In this document: piece after piece, positions 1-5,077 of the stretch | Layout of the letters: each line of letters starts with the position of its first letter | How positions within the stretch are numbered: position 1 is the stretch's first letter | Source: Actinomycetes bacterium | GTDB taxonomy: Bacteria; Actinomycetota; Acidimicrobiia; Acidimicrobiales; RAAP-2 | Assembly (NCBI GenBank): GCA_021826255.1 | Contig: JAKBAZ010000094.1 | Location: forward strand, 1 to 5,269 | Length of the DNA: 5,269 bases | Reading direction: 5' to 3' | Notes under the pieces: generated by a model | The model's database searches: none | Told to the model about the DNA's origin: nothing | The model's input: only the letters and a program-made list of their open reading frames with translations | Made by a program: the position numbers and the translations under genes

Positions 1-147
1 GGTGCCGTCGCCGTCGAGGTGGAGGACCGTGAGTTGCTGGTCGTCGCTGACGATGTCGAGCGCGTGTTGGCGGTAGAAGAGGACATCGAGCGCCGCACGG
101 TGAGTGACCACACGGACACGCCGCACTTCCGAAAGGACGTGGAGTAA
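1..147 (+). CDS. rpsC: Probable C-terminal tail of 30S ribosomal protein S3 (partial, 5' end outside window)
   Basis: Reading frame 1 is open from the first base to a TAA at 145-147 and gives 48 residues ending in TPHFRKDVE. None of the conserved S3 KH or C-terminal domain lies in the window, so the identification rests on position: rpsC directly precedes rplP in almost all bacterial S10 operons. S3 lines the mRNA entry channel of the 30S subunit, and its extreme C-terminus is variable in length and composition. The tail seen here is strongly acidic (15 Asp/Glu against 6 Arg/Lys), with low-complexity Val/Ala/Glu stretches, consistent with a disordered extension. Only 2 bases separate its stop from the rplP start. 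An unrelated small acidic protein cannot be excluded from this fragment alone. Confidence 0.75.
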   Translation, partial: GAVAVEVEDRELLVVADDVERVLAVEEDIERRTVSDHTDTPHFRKDVE

Positions 148-149
148 CT

Positions 150-587
150 ATGTTGATGCCCCGCAAGGTCAAGCACCGTAAGCAGCAGCGCGGACGGATG
201 ACGGGTGTCGCCAAGGGCGGCGTGGACATCGCCTTCGGTGACTTCGGAATTCAGGCCCTCGAGGCCGGTTGGATTACCGCCCGTCAGATTGAGGCGGCCC
301 GTATCGCGATGACCCGCCACGTGCGCCGTGGTGGAAAAGTCTGGATTCGTGTCTTCCCGGACAAGCCGGTCACGGCGAAGCCCGCCGAGACCCGCATGGG
401 GTCGGGAAAAGGAAACCCGGAGTACTGGGTAGCCGTGGTGAAGCCGGGTCGAGTCATGTTCGAACTCGGTGGTGTGAGCGAGGACCTCGCTCGCGCGGCG
501 ATGGAGCGCGCCATTCAGAAGCTCCCCATCAAGGCGAAGTTCGTCGTGCGTCCCGGGACTCACGGCACGTCGGAGGTAACGATCTAA
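150..587 (+). CDS. rplP: 50S ribosomal protein L16
   Basis: This 145-residue protein is L16, the 50S protein that sits near the A-site tRNA elbow and the 5S rRNA/central protuberance and helps position aminoacyl-tRNA. The N-terminus MLMPRKVKHRKQQRGR matches the family start (MLxPKRxKxRKxxRGR), which supports the ATG at 150. The motif FGDFGIQALEAGWIT spans about residues 29-43, followed by QIEAARIAMTRHVRRGGKVWIRVFPDKPVT (split here by description only). The signature KPAETRMGSGKG lies at 77-88 and includes the conserved Arg82. The body ends at about residue 134 and is followed by a short tail, giving a length slightly above the usual 136-138. A GGAG at 141-144 lies 5 bases before the start. 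The TAA stop shares its last A with the rpmC ATG, so the two genes are probably translationally coupled. Confidence 0.99.
   Translation: MLMPRKVKHRKQQRGRMTGVAKGGVDIAFGDFGIQALEAGWITARQIEAARIAMTRHVRRGGKVWIRVFPDKPVTAKPAETRMGSGKGNPEYWVAVVKPGRVMFELGGVSEDLARAAMERAIQKLPIKAKFVVRPGTHGTSEVTI
572..577 (+). promoter_or_regulatory. Ribosome binding site of rpmC
   Basis: GGAGGT lies inside the end of rplP, 9 bases before the ATG at 587. It supports that start, which overlaps the rplP stop by one base, and allows independent as well as coupled initiation. Confidence 0.75.
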
Positions 588-820
588 TGGCGAAGCACGC
601 GGAAAAAGTGGCGGAGTTGCGAGAGCTACCCGACCACGAGTTGCTCGAGCGTCTCGGCGAGTCGCGTCGGGAACTCTTCAATTTGCGTTTTCAGCTGGCC
701 ACCGGTCAGCTGGAGAACAGTTCACGGCTCGGACTGGTTCGCCGGGAGATTGCTCGGCTGTCGACTCTCGTGCGCGAGCGCGAGATTGCCGCCGCCGAGT
801 CCCTAGGAGAAGGTGAGTAG
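587..820 (+). CDS. rpmC: 50S ribosomal protein L29
   Basis: The 77-residue product is L29 (uL29), a small two-helix coiled protein at the polypeptide exit tunnel, next to L23, where it contributes to the docking surface for trigger factor and SRP. The family core begins at about residue 10 (ELRELPDHELLERL) and the signature LFNLRFQLATGQLENSSRL fills about residues 30-48, followed by VRREIARLSTLVRERE. All of this is predicted helical, as expected. A short acidic end (ESLGEGE) extends beyond the core, so the protein is a little longer than the 60-65 residues of many L29s, which is common in actinobacteria. Its ATG overlaps the rplP TAA as TAATG, and its TAG ends 2 bases before rpsQ. Confidence 0.98.
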   Translation: MAKHAEKVAELRELPDHELLERLGESRRELFNLRFQLATGQLENSSRLGLVRREIARLSTLVREREIAAAESLGEGE

Positions 821-822
821 TC

Positions 823-1101
823 ATGAGTGACGCGAACAACGACGTCGAGCGTCCGAACCCCCGCAAGGTGCGCGAGGGAATCGTCGTCTCGGACAAGATG
901 AACCAGACCCTAGTGGTGGCGGTCAACGAACGCGTGAGCCACGCCCGCTACGGCAAGACCGTGCAGCGGACGAAGAAGCTCTACGTACACGACGCCGGCA
1001 ACGAGGCCAAGGTCGGAGACCGTGTGCGGGTCCAGGAGACCCGGCCGTTGTCCAAGCTCAAGCGTTGGCGCTTGACCGAGGTCGTGGAGCGTGCCCGATG
1101 A
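823..1101 (+). CDS. rpsQ: 30S ribosomal protein S17
   Basis: This 92-residue protein is S17 (uS17), a primary 16S rRNA-binding protein of the 30S body with an OB-fold. The OB core starts at about residue 15 (KVREGIVVSDKMNQTLVVAV), continues through HARYGKTVQRTKKLYVHD at about 40-57, and closes with the signature GDRVRVQETRPLSKLKRWRL at 65-84. The first 14 residues (MSDANNDVERPNPR) are a hydrophilic extension of the type seen in actinobacterial S17. The ATG at 823 is preceded by AGGAGAAGGTGAG at 805-817, a double Shine-Dalgarno-like stretch that includes the last codons of rpmC. The TGA stop overlaps the rplN ATG as ATGA. In E. coli this gene is the last of the S10 operon. Confidence 0.98.
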   Translation: MSDANNDVERPNPRKVREGIVVSDKMNQTLVVAVNERVSHARYGKTVQRTKKLYVHDAGNEAKVGDRVRVQETRPLSKLKRWRLTEVVERAR

Positions 1102-1466
1102 TCCAGCAAGAGTCTCGACTGAAGGTGGCCGACAACTCCGGTGCCCGCGAAGTGCTGTGCATTCGCGTGCTCGGTGGATCCCGTCGTCGCTACGCCTCGA
1201 TTGGTGACGTCTTCATCGGTACGGTGAAGGACGCCATTCCGGGTGCCACGGTGAAGAAGGGTGACGTGGTCCGCTGCGTCGTCGTGCGCACCGCCAAGGA
1301 GAAGCGTCGCCCCGACGGCTCCTACATCAAGTTTGACGACAACGCGGCCGTGATCATCAACGACCAGCTCCAGCCCCGCGGCACCCGAATCTTTGGGCCC
1401 GTTGGCCGTGAGCTGCGTGACAAGAAGTTCATGCGCATTATTTCGCTGGCGCCGGAGGTGCTGTGA
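1098..1466 (+). CDS. rplN: 50S ribosomal protein L14
   Basis: The product is L14 (uL14), 122 residues, exactly the usual bacterial length. It binds 23S rRNA and forms part of intersubunit bridges with the 30S; in other bacteria it is also the docking site of the silencing factor RsfS. The start MIQQESRLKVADNSGAREV is the canonical family N-terminus, so the ATG at 1098 is chosen over an upstream in-frame ATG at 1065 that would extend back into rpsQ. The conserved block CVVVRTAKEKRRPDGSYIKF lies at 60-79, then DDNAAVIIN at 80-88, and GTRIFGPVGRELRDKKFMRI at 95-114. A GGAG at 1086-1089 lies 8 bases before the start. The gene overlaps rpsQ by 4 bases; it is normally the first gene of spc. Confidence 0.99.
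   Translation: MIQQESRLKVADNSGAREVLCIRVLGGSRRRYASIGDVFIGTVKDAIPGATVKKGDVVRCVVVRTAKEKRRPDGSYIKFDDNAAVIINDQLQPRGTRIFGPVGRELRDKKFMRIISLAPEVL
1454..1459 (+). promoter_or_regulatory. Ribosome binding site deciding the rplX start
   Basis: GGAGGT sits in the last codons of rplN. It is 6 bases from the ATG at 1466 but only 3 bases from the in-frame GTG at 1463, so it favours the ATG and the family-like start MKIHKGD. Confidence 0.75.
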
Positions 1467-1771
1467 TGAAGATCCACAAGGGTGACGACGTGCTCGTGAT
1501 CGCCGGAAAGTTTCGCGGCGAGCGCGCGAGGGTCGAAGAGGCCATGCCCCGCGAGAACAAGGTGATTCTCGAGGGACTCAACATCGCGAAGCGCCACACG
1601 AAGCAGCAGGGTGAGCTTCTCCAGGCCGGCATTATCGACAAGGTCATGCCGATGCACGTGTCGAACGTCGCGATCTGGTGTGGTGGCCACAAGGGCCCCG
1701 CGCGAGTCGGTTTTAAGGTGGCAGAGGGTGCGAAAGTGCGCGTCTGTCGTAAGTGTGGAGGGACGCTGTGA
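1466..1771 (+). CDS. rplX: 50S ribosomal protein L24 with Cys/His knuckle-like C-terminus
   Basis: This 101-residue protein is L24 (uL24), an assembly-initiating 23S rRNA-binding protein near the tunnel exit. The KOW motif is at the N-terminus (MKIHKGDDVLVIAGKFRGER, residues 1-20), followed by EGLNIAKRHTK at about 36-46 and the conserved MPMHVSNVAI at 61-70. An in-frame GTG at 1463 would add one residue; the ATG is preferred from its ribosome binding site and from the family start. The C-terminal half carries Cys72 and His75 (CGGH) and Cys94 and Cys97 (CRKC), where many L24s, such as mycobacterial ones, have no cysteines. Zinc-ribbon-like L24s with two CxxC pairs are known, for example in Thermus, so a metal site with one His is plausible. 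The ATG overlaps the rplN TGA by one base; the TGA overlaps the rplE GTG. Confidence 0.97.
   Translation: MKIHKGDDVLVIAGKFRGERARVEEAMPRENKVILEGLNIAKRHTKQQGELLQAGIIDKVMPMHVSNVAIWCGGHKGPARVGFKVAEGAKVRVCRKCGGTL
1757..1762 (+). promoter_or_regulatory. Ribosome binding site deciding the rplE start
   Basis: GGAGGG lies 5 bases before the GTG at 1768. An alternative in-frame GTG at 1753 lies upstream of this motif and has no comparable signal, so 1768 is taken as the rplE start. Confidence 0.7.
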
Positions 1772-2331
1772 CCACGACTACCCGTCCGCGGTTGAAGGTG
1801 CGCTTCGACACGGAGATTCGTACCGCGCTGAAAGACGAGCTCGGACTCGACAACATCATGCAGGTGCCTCGTCTCGAGAAGATCGTGGTGAACGCCGGCG
1901 TGGGTCGAGCGACCCAGCAGGCGTCTCTCCTTGAGGGAGCTCAACGCGACCTCGAGCTGATCACCGGTCAAAAGCCGATCGTGACGCGCGCGCGCAAGTC
2001 CATCTCGAGCTTCAAGTTGCGCGAGGGCCAACCCATCGGCGCGAAGGTGACCCTTAGGGGAGACCGCGCCTGGGAGTTCTTCGACCGACTGCTCTCGCTC
2101 TCCATCCCTCGAATTCGCGACTTCCGTGGTCTCTCTGCGAAGTCGTTCGACGGACACGGGAACTACACCTTCGGAGTGAACGATCAGTTGATCTTCCCCG
2201 AAATTGACTACGACAAGGTCGACACCCCCCGCGGGTTCGACATCACGATCGTGACGACGGCCGAGACCGACGAACAGGGACGCGCGTTCCTGCGGGCTTT
2301 CGGCTTCCCCTTCAAGCAGGAGAATCGATAA
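1768..2331 (+). CDS. rplE: 50S ribosomal protein L5
   Basis: The 187-residue product is L5 (uL5), which binds 5S rRNA together with L18 in the central protuberance and contacts P-site tRNA and the 30S head. The conserved blocks appear in order: VPRLEKIVVNAGVG at 33-47, the ITGQKPIVTRARKSISSFKL block at 65-84, REGQPIGAKVTLRG at 85-98, RIRDFRGLSAKSFDGHGNY at about 115-133, and IFPEIDYDKVD at 142-152. The GTG start overlaps the rplX TGA as GTGA and gives a short Thr-rich leader (TTTTRPRLK) before the core. Length is in the normal range of about 179-190. In E. coli, S8 represses spc by binding mRNA around the rplE start; here no intergenic space exists for such a site. Confidence 0.99.
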   Translation: MTTTTRPRLKVRFDTEIRTALKDELGLDNIMQVPRLEKIVVNAGVGRATQQASLLEGAQRDLELITGQKPIVTRARKSISSFKLREGQPIGAKVTLRGDRAWEFFDRLLSLSIPRIRDFRGLSAKSFDGHGNYTFGVNDQLIFPEIDYDKVDTPRGFDITIVTTAETDEQGRAFLRAFGFPFKQENR

Positions 2332-2333
2332 GC

Positions 2334-2519
2334 ATGGCGAAGAAGTCTCTTCGAATTAAGCAGCAGGCGACGCCGAAGTTCTCCACGCGCGCCTACACCC
2401 GCTGCGAGCGTTGCGGCCGGCCCCGCGCCGTGTACCGCAAGTTCGGCCTCTGCCGCATCTGCCTTCGTCAGATGGTGCACGCGGGTGAGGTTCCGGGCGT
2501 CACCAAGGCGAGCTGGTAG
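2334..2519 (+). CDS. rpsN: 30S ribosomal protein S14, type Z (zinc-binding, four-cysteine form)
   Basis: This 61-residue protein is the short zinc form of S14 (uS14, sometimes called rpsZ), a late-assembling protein of the 30S head close to S3 and S10. It has the C+ zinc ligands Cys24, Cys27, Cys40 and Cys43 in two CxxC pairs (CERC and CRIC), followed by the conserved LRQMVHAGEVPGVTKASW end. The length of 61 is typical for type Z, against about 100 for the cysteine-free form. The start is 2 bases after the rplE TAA, with AGGAG at 2318-2322, 11 bases upstream. Many actinobacteria carry a second, zinc-free S14 elsewhere that is used under zinc limitation; nothing in this window shows whether this genome has one. 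Confidence 0.99.
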   Translation: MAKKSLRIKQQATPKFSTRAYTRCERCGRPRAVYRKFGLCRICLRQMVHAGEVPGVTKASW

Positions 2520-2524
2520 GAGGT
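2519..2524 (+). promoter_or_regulatory. Ribosome binding site of rpsH
   Basis: GGAGGT begins on the last base of the rpsN TAG stop and is 5 bases before the ATG at 2530. A second in-frame ATG at 2536 is 11 bases away and less well placed. Confidence 0.8.
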
Positions 2525-2529
2525 ACGCG

Positions 2530-2934
2530 ATGACGATGACCGACCCCATCGCCGACATGCTGACGCGGATTCGCAACGCGAACGCGGCCATGTTCGACAG
2601 TGTCGCGATGCCGAGCTCGAAGTTGAAGGTCTCCCTGGCCCACGTGCTGGAGAAGGAGGGCTTCATCTCGGGCTACCGCGTCACTAAGACGGAGGGCAAG
2701 CCGGGGGACACCCTGGAGATCACCCTCAAGTACTCGGAGGACCGCAAGAAGACCATCGCTGGTATCAAGCGCGTGTCCAAGCCGGGGCTACGTATCTATA
2801 AGAAGTCGAGCGAGATGCCGAAGGTACTCGGCGGCGTGGGCGTGGCGGTGGTCTCCACCAGTCACGGTCTCATGACCGACCGCGAGGCCCGAAAGGCGAA
2901 GCTCGGTGGCGAGGTGCTCTGCTATGTGTGGTAA
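2530..2934 (+). CDS. rpsH: 30S ribosomal protein S8
   Basis: The product is S8 (uS8), 134 residues, a primary binder of the 16S rRNA central domain and, in E. coli, the translational repressor of spc. The start MTMTDPIADMLTRIRNAN at 1-18 is typical of actinobacterial S8 and fixes the ATG at 2530; a longer reading from 2485 would run back into rpsN. The N-terminal domain contains PSSKLKVSLAHVLEKEGFI at 28-46, and the C-terminal rRNA-binding domain contains GLRIYKKSSEMPKVLGGVGV at 86-105 and the family signature STSHGLMTDREAR at 109-121, ending in GGEVLCYVW. The gene follows rpsN after 10 bases and is followed by the largest gap of the window, 27 bases. Autoregulation by S8 cannot be judged from the sequence. 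Confidence 0.99.
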   Translation: MTMTDPIADMLTRIRNANAAMFDSVAMPSSKLKVSLAHVLEKEGFISGYRVTKTEGKPGDTLEITLKYSEDRKKTIAGIKRVSKPGLRIYKKSSEMPKVLGGVGVAVVSTSHGLMTDREARKAKLGGEVLCYVW

Positions 2935-2949
2935 CTCGCGTCGTACAAC

Positions 2950-2955
2950 GGAGGT
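2950..2955 (+). promoter_or_regulatory. Ribosome binding site of rplF
   Basis: GGAGGT in the 27-base rpsH-rplF gap (2935-2961), 6 bases before the ATG at 2962. Apart from this site I see no hairpin or clear promoter in the gap, so rplF seems to depend on upstream transcription with its own initiation. Confidence 0.85.
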
Positions 2956-2961
2956 CTGCTG

Positions 2962-3501
2962 ATGTCGCGCATCGGACGTAACCCCATTACCGTTCCGGCC
3001 GGAGTGTCGGTCAGCGTGTCGGGTCTCGAGGTGACGGTGACCGGACCGAACGCGTCCATGACCCGGCGCCTGCCTGAGGGCATCACGCTTCACCAAGAGG
3101 GTGACGTGTTGACGGTCGAGCGAGCCGCTGAGACGACGGAACTGAAGAGCCTCCACGGATTAACCCGCACCCTCGTGGCGAACATGGTGACGGGTGTCAC
3201 TACGGGCTGGACCAAGGAGTTGGAGATCATCGGCGTCGGGTACCGCGCGGCCGCGTCGGGGCCGAGCGCCATTGACCTGGCTCTCGGATTCTCCCACCCG
3301 GTGAAGTTCAACGCTCCCGACGGCGTGACTTTCGACGTCCCGTCTCCCACCCGCATCGTGGTGAAGGGACCGGACAAGGAGGTCGTCGGTCAGGTGGCGG
3401 CCAACATTCGCAAGATTCGCAAGCCCGAGCCCTACAAGGGTAAGGGCGTGCGCTACCTCGGTGAGCGCGTACTGCGCAAGGCCGGAAAGGCGGCGAAGTA
3501 A
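2962..3501 (+). CDS. rplF: 50S ribosomal protein L6
   Basis: This 179-residue protein is L6 (uL6), which binds 23S rRNA near the sarcin-ricin loop and the factor-binding region and is needed late in 50S assembly. Its length is standard. It begins with the canonical MSRIGRNPITVPAGVSV (1-17) and has the two duplicated L6 domains: the first at about 1-82, including ELKSLHGLTRTLVANMVTGV at 60-79, and the second from about 83, with GVGYRAA at 91-97, LGFSHPV at 108-114 and the signature PEPYKGKGVRYLGERVLRKA at 155-174. The start is fixed by a GGAGGT 6 bases upstream. The TAA stop shares one base with the rplR ATG (TAATG), so rplR is likely translated by reinitiation after rplF. Confidence 0.99.
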   Translation: MSRIGRNPITVPAGVSVSVSGLEVTVTGPNASMTRRLPEGITLHQEGDVLTVERAAETTELKSLHGLTRTLVANMVTGVTTGWTKELEIIGVGYRAAASGPSAIDLALGFSHPVKFNAPDGVTFDVPSPTRIVVKGPDKEVVGQVAANIRKIRKPEPYKGKGVRYLGERVLRKAGKAAK

Positions 3502-3854
3502 TGCCTCGTACTACTCGTGAACTGCGTCAGCGCCGTCACGCACGTATCCGGCGCAAGATTTCGGGTACGCCCGAGCGCCCGCGTGTGGCGGTGAGCCGCA
3601 CGGCCAAGCACATCTCGGCCCAAATAATTGATGACCTCAACGGACGCACCCTGGTCGCCGCCTCCTCCACTGAGAAGGCGCTGGCGGTGAGCGGCGGCAA
3701 CGTCGAAGGGGCGAAGAAGGTGGCCGAGGTTCTCGCTCAACGAGCGACCGACGCCCACATCACCGCGGTCGTCTTCGACCGTGGTGGCTACGACTACCAC
3801 GGTCGCGTGGCGGCCTTCGCCGACGCGCTGCGCGCGGGCGGATTGGAGTTCTAA
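3501..3854 (+). CDS. rplR: 50S ribosomal protein L18
   Basis: The product is L18 (uL18), 117 residues, the normal bacterial length. It binds 5S rRNA with L5 and anchors it to the 23S rRNA in the central protuberance. The basic N-terminal tail (RELRQRRHARIRRKISGTPE, residues 6-25) is the flexible 5S-contacting part. It is followed by RPRVAVSRTAKHISAQIIDD at 26-45 and by the family's C-terminal signature around FDRGGYDYHGRVAAFADALR at 92-111, ending GGLEF. The ATG overlaps the rplF TAA. The only upstream Shine-Dalgarno-like sequence is AAAGG at 3486-3490, weak and 10 bases away, which suggests dependence on translation of rplF. The TAA again overlaps the next gene as TAATG. Confidence 0.99.
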   Translation: MPRTTRELRQRRHARIRRKISGTPERPRVAVSRTAKHISAQIIDDLNGRTLVAASSTEKALAVSGGNVEGAKKVAEVLAQRATDAHITAVVFDRGGYDYHGRVAAFADALRAGGLEF

Positions 3855-4405
3855 TGAGTGATCTCGAGCAGTTTGAAGAGCGCACCATCAAGGTGAATCG
3901 CGTGTCCAAGGTGGTAAAGGGTGGACGTCGGTTCTCCTTCACCGCTCTCATGGTGATCGGTGACGGAAACGGTCGAGTGGGGCTGGGCTACGGGAAGGCC
4001 AAGGAGGCCGGACTGGCCGTACAGAAGGGCATCGAGGAGGCTCGCAAGAACCTCTTCGAGGTGCCGCTGGCCGGGTCCACCATCGTCTATCCGGTCATCG
4101 GCGAGGCCGGTGCGGGCCGAGTCTTGATGAAGCCCGCGGCGCCGGGAACTGGTGTGATCGCCGGGGGCGCGGCCCGCGCCATCTTGGAGATGGCCGGAGT
4201 GAAGGACATCATTGCGAAGTCCCTCGGGTCCTCCAACGGGATCAACGTGGCTCACGCCACCATCGACGCGCTGAAGCAGCTTCGTCGTCCTGAGGACATC
4301 GCGCGTCTGCGCGATCGCCCGGCCGACGAAGTCATCCCCTCGGGCACCTTGCGGGCGTACCGCGAACGTCAACGCGAGGCCGACCTATTTAAGACGGAGG
4401 TCTGA
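3854..4405 (+). CDS. rpsE: 30S ribosomal protein S5
   Basis: This 183-residue protein is S5 (uS5), located at the back of the 30S neck near the mRNA entry site, with roles in decoding fidelity. The N-terminal double-stranded-RNA-binding-like domain starts after a short acidic leader (MSDLEQFEE) and includes the loop NRVSKVVKGGRRFSFTALMV at 15-34, the region where spectinomycin-resistance changes map in other bacteria; it looks unaltered here. It continues with IGDGNGRVGLGYGKAKEA at 35-52. The C-terminal domain holds MKPAAPGTGVIAGGAARAIL at 92-111 and SLGSSNGINVAHATIDALKQ at 123-142. The C-terminal tail is short, without the long extension of many actinobacterial S5 proteins. A GGAG at 3845-3848 is 5 bases before the start, which overlaps the rplR stop. 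Confidence 0.99.
   Translation: MSDLEQFEERTIKVNRVSKVVKGGRRFSFTALMVIGDGNGRVGLGYGKAKEAGLAVQKGIEEARKNLFEVPLAGSTIVYPVIGEAGAGRVLMKPAAPGTGVIAGGAARAILEMAGVKDIIAKSLGSSNGINVAHATIDALKQLRRPEDIARLRDRPADEVIPSGTLRAYRERQREADLFKTEV
4396..4401 (+). promoter_or_regulatory. Ribosome binding site of rpmD
   Basis: GGAGGT inside the last codons of rpsE, 5 bases before the ATG at 4407. One base separates that ATG from the rpsE TGA. Confidence 0.8.
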
Positions 4406-4406
4406 G

Positions 4407-4589
4407 ATGGCCCTGAAAGTCACCCAAATCCGATCCTCGATCGCCACGAAGCCAAAGCACCGCGGTACTCTGCGCGCGCTCGGCCTACGCGGAATCGGCC
4501 AATCGAACGTTTTGCCCGACCGTCCCGAAATTCACGGGATGATCGCGCGAGTACCCCACCTGATTTCAGTGGAAGAGGTGAGTGAATGA
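4407..4589 (+). CDS. rpmD: 50S ribosomal protein L30
   Basis: The 60-residue product is L30 (uL30), a small 50S protein that binds 23S rRNA. The family pattern is visible along its whole length: MALKVTQIRSSIATKPKHRG at 1-20, with the basic loop KPKHRGTLRALGLRGIGQ at 15-32, and VLPDRPEIHGMIARVPHLIS at 35-54, where the last helix and strand end in VEEV. The length is typical of bacterial L30 (about 58-62). The gene is absent from some bacterial lineages, so its retention between rpsE and rplO is mildly informative. It starts 1 base after rpsE and its TGA overlaps the rplO ATG as ATGA. Confidence 0.98.
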   Translation: MALKVTQIRSSIATKPKHRGTLRALGLRGIGQSNVLPDRPEIHGMIARVPHLISVEEVSE

Positions 4590-5071
4590 AACTCCACGAC
4601 CTAACGTCACCCGAGGGTTCGACCCACCGTCGCAAGATTGTCGGTCGCGGTATCGCCGGTAAGGGTGGTAAGACGGCCGGACGAGGCACGAAGGGACAGA
4701 AGGCGCGCCGCCAGATTCCTGCGGGCTTCGAGGGTGGTCAGCTGCCCCTGTTGCAGCGCATCCCCAAGTTGAAGGGCTTTACTAACCCCTTCCGAGTCGA
4801 GTACACGCCGGTGAACTTGGACGCCATTGCGCGTCTGGGTCTGAGCGAGGTCACTCTCGAGGTGCTCGTCGAGCACGGACTCGCCCGACGGGGCGACCTG
4901 GTGAAGGTGCTCGGTCGCGGTGAGTTGAGTGGCGCGGTGTCAGTGTCAGCTCACGGGTTCTCGCAGAGTGCCCGCGAGGCTATCGAGGCGGCCGGTGGTT
5001 CGGTGACGGTTCTCGACAAGCCCTTCGCCGTGCGTCCCCCGGCGGCCGGTAACCAGCACCAGAACCGGTAG
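4586..5071 (+). CDS. rplO: 50S ribosomal protein L15
   Basis: This 161-residue protein is L15 (uL15), which threads a long basic N-terminal extension into 23S rRNA and joins late in 50S assembly. The start MKLHDLTSPEGS is the family start, followed by the Gly/Lys/Arg-rich extension (KIVGRGIAGKGGKTAGRGTK at 17-36, GQKARRQIPAGFEGGQLPLL at 37-56, then QRIPKLKGFTN). The globular C-terminal domain carries VKVLGRGELSGAVSVSAHGF at 106-125 and SARDxIEAAGG-like SAREAIEAAGGSV at 128-140. The last 15 or so residues (FAVRPPAAGNQHQNR) form a tail beyond the usual end, making it longer than the roughly 145-150 of many L15s. The ATG overlaps the rpmD stop; AAGAGGTG at 4573-4580 is the likely ribosome binding site. 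Confidence 0.99.
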   Translation: MKLHDLTSPEGSTHRRKIVGRGIAGKGGKTAGRGTKGQKARRQIPAGFEGGQLPLLQRIPKLKGFTNPFRVEYTPVNLDAIARLGLSEVTLEVLVEHGLARRGDLVKVLGRGELSGAVSVSAHGFSQSAREAIEAAGGSVTVLDKPFAVRPPAAGNQHQNR

Positions 5072-5077
5072 GCCCCG

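Noticed and set aside
1065..1097. Extended start for rplN at an upstream in-frame ATG.
   Set aside because: It would add 11 residues lying within rpsQ; the family N-terminus MIQQESRLKVADN begins exactly at 1098, with a GGAG 8 bases upstream.
1611..1934. A plus-strand open frame of 107 codons in another frame across rplX and rplE.
   Set aside because: Arg/Ser-rich, low-complexity translation, overlapping two certain genes; typical of an out-of-frame reading of GC-rich coding DNA.
1438..2157. A long minus-strand open frame opposite rplX and rplE (239 codons).
   Set aside because: It is fully antisense to two well-conserved ribosomal genes, its translation resembles no family I know, and long antisense frames are common in GC-rich DNA with codon bias.
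2485..2529. Extended start for rpsH within the end of rpsN.
   Set aside because: The extra 15 residues are not S8-like, and MTMTDPIADML at 2530 has a GGAGGT 5 bases upstream.
2935..2961. Possible internal promoter in the rpsH-rplF gap (TACAAC at 2944-2949 resembling a -10 box).
   Set aside because: Only a partial -10 match, no -35-like hexamer at suitable distance, and the box touches the ribosome binding site, leaving almost no leader.
3851..4372. A minus-strand open frame opposite rpsE (173 codons).
   Set aside because: It mirrors the rpsE codons exactly in extent and has no start signal or recognisable protein features; it is a compositional shadow.
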